Origin: Ancylomarina salipaludis
GTDB lineage: Bacteria; Bacteroidota; Bacteroidia; Bacteroidales; Marinifilaceae
NCBI RefSeq assembly: GCF_004122035.1
Contig: NZ_SAXA01000015.1
Location: 25,824-89,823, forward strand
DNA length: 64,000 bases
Direction of reading: 5' to 3'
Program-made: the position numbers and the translations under genes
In this document: piece by piece, positions 16,958 through 26,250 of the stretch
How positions within the stretch are numbered: the stretch's first letter is position 1
How the letters are laid out: every line of letters starts with the position of its first letter
The notes under the pieces: generated by a model
What the model was told of the DNA's origin: nothing
The model's input: the letters and a program-made list of their open reading frames with translations, nothing else
Databases searched by the model: none

Positions 16958-19330
16958 ATGTTTAGAAATTATTTAAAAACAGCACTTCAAAATCTAAAAC
17001 GAAACATTGTTTTCACGAGTATTAATATCCTGGGGCTGTCTATCGCATTGGCTGTCTCTTTTATTATACTGCTATTTGTCATTAACGAACTCTCTTATAA
17101 TTCATGCCATAAGAATAGGGATTCAGTTTATCGGGTTATAGATTATAAAAAGGACTATAAAAGTTTATGGGCAGGAACGCCTTATGTTTTAGCTTCTACT
17201 CTGAAGGAAGAATTTCCACAAGTGGAGAAAGCGATTAACGTGCGCAATCTCAGAGGATTTAATATTATTCATAAGGACGATAGTTTCAGAATTAGACGTG
17301 CCGTAGCAACCAGCTCAGATGTATTTGATGTTTTTACTTTACCTTTATTGGAGGGTACAAATACTGGCGATTTACTCGAAGATAAACACGCCATATGTTT
17401 ATCAAGAAGCTTGGCAGAGAAGCTATTTTCTGATCTTAATGTCGTTGGTAAACAAATCAGAGCTACCATTAATAAAAAGGAAGAAGTCTTAACAGTAAAT
17501 GCCGTTTTTGAAGACCTTCCGGAGAATTCGACATTTAAAGCTGAATGTTTTGTAAATCCTGAATGGAATTTTGCGCCTTTAAATAAAGCATTTGGAATTG
17601 ATCATATTGATAGTAGTTGGGAACATAGTTTTTGGAGAACATGGGTTCGATTGGTTGATGGTAGTGATTTAAAAGCCGTAAGCAGTCAGTTTAGGCGTTT
17701 AGAGACTAAATACCTGGGGGCTGAATCTAAATCGACTTATTCTTTGCAGAGTTTGAGTGATGTATACCTTAAGTCAGCCGAGATTAATAATGCAGGCATG
17801 GTGGGTAATCTCAGTACGCTCAAGTTATTTTCAGGTATCGCTTTATTAATCATTCTGGTTGCAGCATTCAATTACATTATACTTTCTACAGCCGTGTCGT
17901 CTAAAAGAGCCAAGGAGATAGGCGTACGTAAAACCTATGGCGCTAATAATAAACAAATCAAATATCAGTTTCTTGCTGAATCGGTTTTACTTAGCAGTAT
18001 TGTTTTGCCAATTGCTATTCTTCTCATGTTTATTGTATTACCCTTTGCAAGAGAGCTCTTTGATACAGATTTATCAATTGTGAGATCCAATATTGCGTCC
18101 TATTTGTTGGTTTATCTGACATTAACAGCACTTATTGGGTTCGTATCAGGTTTCTACACTTCAATTGGCTTATCACGATTGAAGGTGGTGAGTATTCTGA
18201 AATCGCAGAACTTTACAGGGAGAAAGAAGCATATTTTTCGTGCCTCGCTTATTGTTCTGCAGTTGGTTATTTTCTGTTTCTTTTTGGCTTCGGCATTTAC
18301 GATACGATCACAGTATCAGTACTCAATAAAGAAAAATCCAGGCTTTAATAATACGAATGTTCTACTGATTGATGTCAAGGATAAAACAGTCTATAAGCCT
18401 TTACTAAATGAAATAAAAGCCAACCCAAATGTGATTCATGCAGCCGGATCGATGAGTTGTTTACCCGTGGCTTCTTCTATGGTGATGATGATGCCTCATT
18501 TTCAGGACAAGGAGAAACAAGTTAAGGTGGAAGGGATGGCCGTTGACTTTGATTTCCTGAAAACAATGGGGGTTGAGTTGCAGTCGGGGAGATATTTTTC
18601 TCATGAATTTGGAAGCGATTCTAAAAAGGCATGTATCCTGAATGAGACAGCAGTGAAACAATTGGGAATTGAGGATCCTGTTGGTAAGCAGATGGCTTCA
18701 GCCTACGATATTATCGGTGTAGCGAAAGATTTTAACCTTCATTCATTTCATTCCCAGACGCCACCACTAATGATCACCATAACCGATAAGTATATCAAAC
18801 AAATTGCGGTTCACTATAAGGGCGGTACACTTGATGCGCTTTTGCCTAAAATTAAGAATTCATGGAATCAGATCTGTAAGGATCAGGCTTTCACTTATTC
18901 AACAATTGAAGAAACAATTGAGGATTTGTATTCAGAGGAAAAGAATATGAGTACAGTGGTCACCATTTCAGCTTTATTTACCATGCTGATTGCTTCATTT
19001 GGACTATTCGGTTTAACCCTGTTTATAGCACAATCTCGTACAAAAGAGATTGGTATTAAAAAGGTTATGGGCTGTTCGAATTCAACGATTATTTATTCTT
19101 TTTTACGCTTAAATATGATTTATGTGATGATTGCTACACTTATTTCAGTTCCCATAACTGTGTATGCCATGTCGGAGTGGTTAAGCAATTATTCTGTTAG
19201 GGTTGACATACAGTGGTGGTTTTTTGTTATCGCATTTCTAGTTGCTCTTATGGTTGTAAGCATCACCGTTTTGATGCAATCCTATCGTACAGCTAAATTG
19301 AACCCAATAGACGCGATTAAATGCGAGTAG
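16958..19330 (+). CDS. FtsX/MacB-type ABC transporter permease
   Basis: A 790-residue protein with the eight-TM double-FtsX layout common in Bacteroidota. An N-terminal LKTALQNLKRNIVFTSIN with TM1 (about 20-43) is followed by a MacB-like periplasmic domain (about 45-285). The first FtsX core has TM2-4 (about 290-410, with KRAKEIGVRKTYGA). A TM near 430 leads to a second periplasmic domain and a last FtsX core at about 665-785, with RTKEIGIKKVMGCS. Such permeases need a separate ATPase for lipoprotein handling, peptide export or mechanotransmission; none is adjacent. It is not part of an obvious operon and is followed by its own terminator. Confidence 0.9.
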   Translation: MFRNYLKTALQNLKRNIVFTSINILGLSIALAVSFIILLFVINELSYNSCHKNRDSVYRVIDYKKDYKSLWAGTPYVLASTLKEEFPQVEKAINVRNLRGFNIIHKDDSFRIRRAVATSSDVFDVFTLPLLEGTNTGDLLEDKHAICLSRSLAEKLFSDLNVVGKQIRATINKKEEVLTVNAVFEDLPENSTFKAECFVNPEWNFAPLNKAFGIDHIDSSWEHSFWRTWVRLVDGSDLKAVSSQFRRLETKYLGAESKSTYSLQSLSDVYLKSAEINNAGMVGNLSTLKLFSGIALLIILVAAFNYIILSTAVSSKRAKEIGVRKTYGANNKQIKYQFLAESVLLSSIVLPIAILLMFIVLPFARELFDTDLSIVRSNIASYLLVYLTLTALIGFVSGFYTSIGLSRLKVVSILKSQNFTGRKKHIFRASLIVLQLVIFCFFLASAFTIRSQYQYSIKKNPGFNNTNVLLIDVKDKTVYKPLLNEIKANPNVIHAAGSMSCLPVASSMVMMMPHFQDKEKQVKVEGMAVDFDFLKTMGVELQSGRYFSHEFGSDSKKACILNETAVKQLGIEDPVGKQMASAYDIIGVAKDFNLHSFHSQTPPLMITITDKYIKQIAVHYKGGTLDALLPKIKNSWNQICKDQAFTYSTIEETIEDLYSEEKNMSTVVTISALFTMLIASFGLFGLTLFIAQSRTKEIGIKKVMGCSNSTIIYSFLRLNMIYVMIATLISVPITVYAMSEWLSNYSVRVDIQWWFFVIAFLVALMVVSITVLMQSYRTAKLNPIDAIKCE

Positions 19331-19378
19331 TTTTTTGTTGAAAGGTAATTTTAAAGGATGTTTATCGATAAAAACAAT

Positions 19379-19410
19379 AAAGCTCTCCAGATATCCGGAG
19401 AGCTTTGTTA
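19379..19410. terminator. bidirectional terminator
   Basis: AAAGCTCTCC (19379-19388) pairs with GGAGAGCTTT (19397-19406) between convergent genes. On the plus strand the stem ends in TTTGTTATTT. Confidence 0.8.
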
Positions 19411-19428
19411 TTTAGTACGGTTATTGAT

Positions 19429-20523
19429 CTATAATTCCTGCAACCTCTCATTAATCGCTTTCCAATAGGCTTTATGAAAGCTCATACTTTCTTCGTCAAT
19501 CCAGTCGGCAAATGTTTTGGCTTCACCCTGGGGAGTAAAGCGCACCTTGTTTTTGGGCTTGTAAAAGTCAGTTCGTTCGGGATGAAACTGTATGCCCCAC
19601 ACATTAGGGTAGCGTTTATGGTGGATGGCTTCAATAATTTTTCCGTCCATAGAGCGTGCCGATATTTTAAAGCCTTTCCCCAGTTTTTTAACGGCCTGAT
19701 GGTGGTAGGAATTGACCAATGGGTACTCTTTTTTCTGTATTCCAGTTAGTTTTGAGAAAAAAGGTCCCTTGAATTTGATTTGGTGAAAGTGAAAACCGGA
19801 GAGTTCCAGTTTTTCATTTTCGGGCATACGATTGTAATAGTTTCTGTGAATTTCATTCTCGCCAAGCTTATTTAGTCCCTTACTTCCACTACCGTGATAG
19901 ATATCGGAGGGGATATCCTGAATGAGGCTGCCTCCTGTGGCCACATTCAGGCTTTGCATGCCTAAACAGATACCATGAACCAAATAATGGGGCTTTTGTT
20001 TGAGTAAGGCTTCGTTGTTTTTATCCTGATAGCCTCCCAACAGATGATAGATAAATGAGAGCTCGAAATAATGACGATAAGGATCGTCAACCAGAGTGAA
20101 TGGGCTTTGTGCTTCTTCATAAAGTCTTGCCGGGATATCGGGCCCACCAAAAAAGAAGATGCCTGCACTATGCTTAAACAAGTCTTTAAATTCATCCGTT
20201 AGTTCATTCTTCTGATACAGACTATCTGTATATAAACTGTCGTTTAGTTCCACCAAATACATATTAAATGCACTTAACGTATCAAGTATGGCTTGCGATT
20301 CGGTGTAATCGTATTTTTCATTGCAATGATATAGTCCAATCAATTGAATGGAATCCAAATCGAGTAAACCCTTTGTCGAAAGAGTCGCCAGAATGTTGAT
20401 ATTGGTTGCGGTAGGGTGTGCAATTAGGATGCGTTTGTTCAGATGGTCGGGTAGAGGTTTTAGCAGTTGTGCCTGCAAAAGACTGACAGGTAAGAGTAGA
20501 ATTAAGAGTAATTTGAATTTCAT
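19429..20523 (-). CDS. exported class-I glutamine amidotransferase-like peptidase (C26, gamma-Glu hydrolase type)
   Basis: A 364-residue protein with signal peptide MKFKLLLILLLPVSLLQAQ. The GATase fold shows FFFGGPDIP, the nucleophile elbow VHGICLGMQSLNVATGG (Cys) and the catalytic His-Glu in GIQFHPERTDF. SYHHQAVKKLGKG resembles the SxHHQ motif of PuuD-type gamma-glutamyl-GABA hydrolases. The first 120 residues (IAHPTATNINILATLS) are an additional domain. It is expected to cleave gamma-glutamyl bonds in the periplasm; the natural substrate cannot be told. It is monocistronic. Confidence 0.8.
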   Translation of the reverse strand: MKFKLLLILLLPVSLLQAQLLKPLPDHLNKRILIAHPTATNINILATLSTKGLLDLDSIQLIGLYHCNEKYDYTESQAILDTLSAFNMYLVELNDSLYTDSLYQKNELTDEFKDLFKHSAGIFFFGGPDIPARLYEEAQSPFTLVDDPYRHYFELSFIYHLLGGYQDKNNEALLKQKPHYLVHGICLGMQSLNVATGGSLIQDIPSDIYHGSGSKGLNKLGENEIHRNYYNRMPENEKLELSGFHFHQIKFKGPFFSKLTGIQKKEYPLVNSYHHQAVKKLGKGFKISARSMDGKIIEAIHHKRYPNVWGIQFHPERTDFYKPKNKVRFTPQGEAKTFADWIDEESMSFHKAYWKAINERLQEL

Positions 20524-20905
20524 GATTTTCCTTTTGTGTTAGATTGTTGCTGCAAAGGGCGTCATCAAAAATAAGATTTTATCCGGGTTTATATTTATTC
20601 TTCTTTCTTTAAATCAATTTATGATGTAAATATCGAACAGACTCTTTGTGTCAATTAACTTTTATTATCTCTAATATGTAGGTCAAAATGGCATAAGATT
20701 GATTTGATATGACTTGTGATAAAAGCCAGTTATTTGTATTCAGACGTATGATAAATTAGGATGAAACAGTCTTTTTTTGAACTTAAGGCCTCTGAAATTT
20801 GTTCTTTATGAATTTATATTATAATTTACAAGTTGTTTACTTCTATTGACTTAAGTGAAATTAAGTTTTGAAAACAAGTAAACCTGTACCTAAATACACA
20901 CTAGG
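20524..20905. other. divergent intergenic region
   Basis: About 380 AT-rich bases between divergent genes. No structured element or gene is seen. It should contain the two promoters. Confidence 0.4.
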
Positions 20906-22402
20906 ATGGCAAGCAGGCAATTATTCCTAAAAGAGATGCTTGAGGCTCAACAGTCTGAGTCTTTTGATGCTTTTGTGTATTTCGAGAAGCGTTTATCTCA
21001 AGTTTTGAAGGTACATCTCAATGAATTTCCGCCTGTACATCTTTTAAAGAAGGCCGAAAAGCAAATGATTTTTGATCTGTTGTGGTACGTCTGTTCTCCC
21101 CAAAAACATCCCGAAAATGCCATAAGTGACTCAGAACTGCAAATGATAACGAAACGCTATCAGCAGATTATTCAGGAGTTTAGAATTAAGCATGAAGGAA
21201 AGTCGATTGGTTTGTTGGATTATAATATATTAGTTGCATTTTATCATGTGTTGTATCATAAAATTAAACCTAAAAGGCGTGCAGGGAAATTAAAACAGGC
21301 TTTTGCGATTCCAAGTTTGGAAGGGATTTCCTTGTTGAAAAAAGTACCTGAATATTATTCAGGTTGTTTGATTTTGTTATTAAGCCGATTGAATGATGTC
21401 CGAAAAAAGTACTATGCCTTTGAGATGAAACGAACAGATAATTTAGGTCAACTGAATATGACGCTTAGCCCAATGGTGTCGGTTTATTGGGTTAGACATG
21501 AATCAATGATGATACATCGTTCCTTAAGATCGGTTTATAAGTTGGCTATGCCAACCTGCGCATCTGGTATTCAGTGGTTGAAAATACATAAGGAAAAATT
21601 AACTGATCATTATAAGGGAACTCAAGATGCCTTGCCAATATATATTCAGGCTCATGCGTTGGATCGATTGAAAGAGCGATTGGACATTTTTAATCAGACT
21701 GAGGTAAATAAAATTCTGAATTTGAATTTTGTTCTTTGGAATGATATAGAACATTATAAGGGAAACCTTTTGTTGCCCGTTCAGGTTTGTCAGATTCTAG
21801 TTGGATATTTTGTTTGCGATGTTGTGGATGATAAGTTCGTAATTCGAACATTTCGCTTAATAACACATCTTAATACGCCACAGGGAGATCGCTTATTCGA
21901 ATATTTTACGCGTTCTCAATCAGGTATAAAACATTGTCAGTTTGATAGATTGAGTTTATTATTTGATGTAGAAGATCAATATGTTTTAGACTTATATAAA
22001 AAGGTCGGTTTTATCGAATTATTTCGTTTGAAAGATTTAAATATCGAAGTTATGCACGAAGCAAATTATAAGGAATTTCTTGCTTACATCAAGCAAGCAG
22101 ATGATGCAGAGGTTTATGCAGAAGAAAGAGATTTACAAGAATTGGAATTACAGAGTTTGTCTTTTGGGAAACTTATCTCTCTTTTGTTTTTTAACACGAT
22201 AGGTTTGTTGTTTAGCCTTGTTTTAAAGATGGTTTATTCAACTGCACATTGGTTTAAAAATTTAAATATGTGGCATACACGTGTAAGTTTAGAAGAAAAT
22301 ATACATGAAGCAGCCGACTTTTCTAATGAGGAATTGATTATGGGAAAAGAATATGATTTAGCCCATAATGAATCAAAGGTTTTTGAGGAGCAGGTTAGCT
22401 AA
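20906..22402 (+). CDS. unrecognised 498-residue protein with a C-terminal hydrophobic segment
   Basis: The frame is long with ordinary codon use, so it is a real gene, but I recognise no family. It begins MASRQLFLKEML and is rich in Lys, Leu, Phe and Tyr. HALDRLKERLD at about 250-262 is followed by a beta-rich stretch that could be a small fold of its own. Residues about 417-447 (LISLLFFNTIGLLFSLVLKM) are hydrophobic enough to span or attach to a membrane. There is no signal peptide. It is monocistronic, followed by a structured non-coding region and a terminator. Confidence 0.7.
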   Translation: MASRQLFLKEMLEAQQSESFDAFVYFEKRLSQVLKVHLNEFPPVHLLKKAEKQMIFDLLWYVCSPQKHPENAISDSELQMITKRYQQIIQEFRIKHEGKSIGLLDYNILVAFYHVLYHKIKPKRRAGKLKQAFAIPSLEGISLLKKVPEYYSGCLILLLSRLNDVRKKYYAFEMKRTDNLGQLNMTLSPMVSVYWVRHESMMIHRSLRSVYKLAMPTCASGIQWLKIHKEKLTDHYKGTQDALPIYIQAHALDRLKERLDIFNQTEVNKILNLNFVLWNDIEHYKGNLLLPVQVCQILVGYFVCDVVDDKFVIRTFRLITHLNTPQGDRLFEYFTRSQSGIKHCQFDRLSLLFDVEDQYVLDLYKKVGFIELFRLKDLNIEVMHEANYKEFLAYIKQADDAEVYAEERDLQELELQSLSFGKLISLLFFNTIGLLFSLVLKMVYSTAHWFKNLNMWHTRVSLEENIHEAADFSNEELIMGKEYDLAHNESKVFEEQVS

Positions 22403-22439
22403 TTGGAATGTATATAACGACTAAGTACTTTTAATAATC

Positions 22440-22641
22440 TAATTTTTTAGTGGTTGCCAGTGCATAAGAACCGATCTAATTGCAAAGAAATGAATAACGT
22501 AAATTGTTACCTATACACATGGAAAGTGTAGCGACTGCCCAGTACTGACTTGTCAGGCGACGTATTCGCACCGTTCTGTACTTCTCACTAACTTGATTTG
22601 CCTTCTATCCCGAGTTAATACTCATGATAGAAGGCAATTTT
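22440..22641 (+). ncRNA. candidate small RNA ending in an intrinsic terminator
   Basis: A non-coding stretch, visibly less AT-rich than its flanks, between two same-strand genes. It holds several short hairpins (TACAC-atggaaa-GTGTA near 22515, and GCCCAGTACTGACTTGTCAGGC with inner CTGA/TCAG near 22540) and ends in a strong terminator at 22598-22641. A terminator placed about 190 bases past the upstream stop, after structured sequence, suggests a separate transcript. A 6S-like RNA is one possibility, but I cannot match it to a family. It could also be just a long 3' UTR. Confidence 0.35.
22598..22641 (+). terminator. intrinsic terminator
   Basis: TTGCCTTCTATC (22598-22609) pairs with GATAGAAGGCAA (22626-22637), followed by TTTT. 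Confidence 0.88.
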
Positions 22642-22796
22642 ATATTTTACTTTTTGTTGTGTTTGTCCTGAGCTTTTTGATTGAGGATTTTGCAGGTTGA
22701 ATCCAGGCAGGAAAAGAGAGTAAGCATTCTGTATTTAACTGAAATATTTTTTTATAGAAAGTTTTATTCTTATTTTAGTTATACGCTCATTAATAT

Positions 22797-25700
22797 ATGG
22801 TTAAAATGAATTCAGTTATTCAAGGGAGATTAATTATTTGTCTACTCATTCTTTTTATTTCAGCAGAAAGTTTATTTGCTCAGCGTACTGTATTTAGTAT
22901 GTATGAATATAATAAGGAAAATGGTTTACCCGAAGAGTTAGTGAAAGATGTTATAGCTGACAGACAGGGGATTCCATATTTTGCTACAGATAACGGTTTA
23001 TATGCCTTAATACATAACGAATTTCACAGAGTGCCAATAGCCGAGGGGAAGTCGTCATATTTTAAAGCTTTTTTTTCATTAAACGATCAGTCAATTTTGG
23101 TTGTTTCTGATGATGCGATCTATAAATTGATTTCAGGTACTGAAAATGCAAGATTGGAGTTATTTATCGAATGTAACAAAGGGGAGGGCGTACCCGAATA
23201 TCCTAAGAATATTTACCAGGATTCTAAAAATCGAATTTGGATTGCCGATCATTCTAATATCTTTTCTTATGCGAATGGAAAACTGACAAAGTATAAAATG
23301 GATGAGAAGAATAAATCTGATTCTTATTTGCGATCATATCAGTTTATGGAATTGGATCAAGGCCAAATAATGGTGGTTTCTCAGAGGGGTTGGTTTTATA
23401 AATTCAATGAAGATCTGAATGTTTTTGGGGAGATGAATTATGAAGCGAAATTTTTGGTTAACACCCTTTTTCTGTATAAAAGCAATGAGTTTATTTTGGG
23501 AACATCGAAAGGTTTAATGAATTTCAAGTATGCTTCCAATGGTGATCTTTTAGAGGAAAAAGTACTCGATCCTTATATTGTAGCTTCCTGTATGGTACCG
23601 TTAAAAAGAGATCGGTTTCTTGTGGGGACATGGTTTCAGGGACTTTTAGAGGTTTCTTTGAGCCCTAATTTTAACGTTTATCCGGCTGGCGGGTTTCCCT
23701 CCTTTTCTGTCAATAATATGTATCGGGATTATTTTGGTTGTGTATGGGCGGCAAGCAATTCGGGCATTGTACATCTTGAGACAGAATTCTTTTCTACCCA
23801 GCTTCTTAATCAGAATACAGATTGGGTTAGGGATTTTGTTACAAATGAAAAAGGCATTTATTTTCTCAATCCCCAATCTGTGTGCCGGGTATATCCGGAT
23901 TATAGTGTTGAGACTGTTTTGGAATTTGATACAAACAACTCGACAAAATTAGGCATTTGGAAAGATTTGATTCTTGTTGGGAATGCTGTAGGAGAAATAC
24001 GTTGTTATAAGAAAAATAGATTGACGTATACCTTTAAGGTTTCGGATACTGATGTAACTGATATTGCCATTAATTCGTCAAGTGAAGCATGGGTGATTAG
24101 TAATTATGAACTTTTTCGGCTTGATTTATCAGATGGAAGTCAGAGTTCCTATTTAAAACAATTTGGAGGCAATCGTGTTGTTCGTGATGTGGAGTATCTG
24201 AATAAAAACGATTTGGTTATTGGTGGGGCAAATCAAGATTCTTATTTATATTTCTACGATAAATTTAATGATAGCATTACAAATGCCAGTGTTGATACCG
24301 ATTTTATGAAGGGGAAGGAATTCTGGACCAGAGATATTTATATAGATGGAGATTCTATATTTATAGGAACTTCTATTGGTTTAATTAAGTATTTTGATGG
24401 GGCCGTTGAACGAATTGATTTGGATGATTATACGGGAAAGGAAATCAGCTCTGTTACTAAAGATAGTGAGGGGCACCTGTGGTTGAGTGAAAGTAGAGGG
24501 GTAATTCGAAAGTCAGGTGATGAATTAACTTTGTTTACAACCAAAGATGGTTTACCTTCAAAAACAGTTCGTATTGGCAATATATTGGTTGACGGTGGAG
24601 GCGTTTTATGGGTTGGGACAAGTAATGGCTTAGCTTATTCTGACATAAAACAAAAACCAAAAAAAATCCCCAAACCTTTACTTTATAGCATTTGGGATGG
24701 GAAACACATCTTACTTACAGATAGTATTTTAAACGTATCTAAAAATACAACGATCTTTTTTAATGTGAGCAGTTTATCGTACCCACAAAAAAAGAATCAA
24801 TTTGAATATTGCATTATTGATGAGTTTGGAGGTGTCCCAGATTGGTTACCATTAAAGACAAAGAACCAGATTATTATATCTGATTTAAAAGTTGGTGATT
24901 ATCAATTCAAGATTCGGACAAAACACTCGGGCAATTACTTTTGGAGTGATGAAAGACATCTTACCATTAAAGTAAATGAAGTTTGGTATCTGAGGTGGTA
25001 TAGTGTTGTGATTTTTGTTTTGTTTTTGCTGGCTATAATATATCTGACTTATTTGACCAGTAAAAATAGAGCACATAAGAGAATGTTGAATCTCCAACGA
25101 TTGATTGATGAACAAACCAAAGATTTAAAAAAGGTTAATGAGGAGTTGGAAACAGTCAATTTAGCGAAGGATAAGTTTATTTCAATTATTGCTCACGATC
25201 TGCGTAACCCTTTTAATGCTATAAGAGGTTTTTCTCAAATGTTGTTGGATCATACTTCGGTATTGGAGTCAGAAGAGAAGAATGAAATAATTGAGATGAT
25301 TTATAAAAGTTCGGATGATACTTTTAAACTGCTGGAAAACCTTCTGGATTGGGCTAATCTTCAAAAAGGGAATATGATAGCGACACCTGAGTCTTTTAAC
25401 CTCAGGGAATTGATGCAAAAAAACCTTGATGTTCATAAAAAACTATCCGCAATTAAAAAGGTGAATATTGAAGGGGAATTTTCGGATGTATTCGTTTTTG
25501 CAGATCAATGTATGATCGATACGGTGGTTAGAAATCTTCTGTCGAATGCGATTAAATACTCTTATCCTGAAGATGTTATTGTACTCGAAACAGAAGAGCT
25601 CGATGATATGGCTGTGATTCGAATTAAGGATCATGGTGTAGGGATGAGTTCTGAAAGAATTGATCAGCTTTTCCGTATTGATGCCATTAGTTCAACGAAC

Positions 25701-25841
25701 GGGACTTCTGATGAAACCGGATCAGGATTTGGCTTGATGCTATCCAAAGAGTTTGTTGAGCTGAATGGTGGTAGGATTGAGATTCAATCGGAAAAGGGGA
25801 AGGGAACAGTTTTCTCAGTATACATTCCCTTAGATAAATAA
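22797..25841 (+). CDS. beta-propeller sensor histidine kinase (Reg_prop/Y_Y_Y type)
   Basis: A 1014-residue membrane kinase. After a signal peptide (to AESLFAQ, about residue 29), residues 30-620 hold ligand-type beta-propeller repeats such as DSKNRIWIADHS, DSEGHLWLSESRG and GGVLWVGTSNGL. A Y_Y_Y-like beta domain (about 630-725) and one TM (about 735-757) follow. The kinase core has SIIAHDLRNPFNAIRGF with phospho-acceptor His800. The HATPase has an N-box (VVRNLLSNAIKYS), IKDHGVGMS and GSGFGLMLSKEFV. Unlike full hybrid two-component systems of this phylum, it ends after the ATPase, with no receiver or AraC domain, and no response regulator lies nearby. It therefore signals to an unlinked partner. 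The stimulus is unknown. Confidence 0.92.
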   Translation: MVKMNSVIQGRLIICLLILFISAESLFAQRTVFSMYEYNKENGLPEELVKDVIADRQGIPYFATDNGLYALIHNEFHRVPIAEGKSSYFKAFFSLNDQSILVVSDDAIYKLISGTENARLELFIECNKGEGVPEYPKNIYQDSKNRIWIADHSNIFSYANGKLTKYKMDEKNKSDSYLRSYQFMELDQGQIMVVSQRGWFYKFNEDLNVFGEMNYEAKFLVNTLFLYKSNEFILGTSKGLMNFKYASNGDLLEEKVLDPYIVASCMVPLKRDRFLVGTWFQGLLEVSLSPNFNVYPAGGFPSFSVNNMYRDYFGCVWAASNSGIVHLETEFFSTQLLNQNTDWVRDFVTNEKGIYFLNPQSVCRVYPDYSVETVLEFDTNNSTKLGIWKDLILVGNAVGEIRCYKKNRLTYTFKVSDTDVTDIAINSSSEAWVISNYELFRLDLSDGSQSSYLKQFGGNRVVRDVEYLNKNDLVIGGANQDSYLYFYDKFNDSITNASVDTDFMKGKEFWTRDIYIDGDSIFIGTSIGLIKYFDGAVERIDLDDYTGKEISSVTKDSEGHLWLSESRGVIRKSGDELTLFTTKDGLPSKTVRIGNILVDGGGVLWVGTSNGLAYSDIKQKPKKIPKPLLYSIWDGKHILLTDSILNVSKNTTIFFNVSSLSYPQKKNQFEYCIIDEFGGVPDWLPLKTKNQIIISDLKVGDYQFKIRTKHSGNYFWSDERHLTIKVNEVWYLRWYSVVIFVLFLLAIIYLTYLTSKNRAHKRMLNLQRLIDEQTKDLKKVNEELETVNLAKDKFISIIAHDLRNPFNAIRGFSQMLLDHTSVLESEEKNEIIEMIYKSSDDTFKLLENLLDWANLQKGNMIATPESFNLRELMQKNLDVHKKLSAIKKVNIEGEFSDVFVFADQCMIDTVVRNLLSNAIKYSYPEDVIVLETEELDDMAVIRIKDHGVGMSSERIDQLFRIDAISSTNGTSDETGSGFGLMLSKEFVELNGGRIEIQSEKGKGTVFSVYIPLDK

Positions 25842-26250
25842 CTTATTTTATTACTAGCAAGAGACGAATTTCCTTATTAGACATTTAGTTTGTGTTTTGT
25901 TTTCATAATTACCCTCTGTGAAATAGAATACTTGTTTGTCTTTTATTATGTTTTAAGAAGAATCCTAAAGAAACGTGTATCGGTCTAAAAGTTTACAAAT
26001 GGGTCTTTTAAGAACAAAATTGTACTCTATTAATACTAACTCCCCAGCTATCTCACTGTTTGTTAGATGTTTGCTGCTTTGTAATCCAGAGATTGCAAAA
26101 TAATTAAATAATGCTTGCATAGCAATATTTAAAGTCTTTACTTTGCGGCCGTAAAAATGAAGGAGATGTTCGATATTTCTTAGCATTTTTACCGGATTAT
26201 CTTTAGTGGATAACCGCTCTATACAACCAAAAGAACAAAAACTAGTTAGC
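25842..26250. other. intergenic region upstream of pflB
   Basis: About 400 AT-rich bases holding the pfl promoter (listed separately). A minus-strand open frame across 25965-26270 overlaps the pflB start and promoter and is not credible as a gene. Confidence 0.5.
26115..26145 (+). promoter_or_regulatory. candidate pflB promoter (-33 TTG, -7 TTACTTTG)
   Basis: TTG at 26115-26117 and TTACTTTG at 26138-26145 approach the Bacteroidota consensus TTG-N19-TAnnTTTG with a 20-base spacing. This would give a 5' leader of about 100 bases before the ATG at 26251. Confidence 0.5.
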
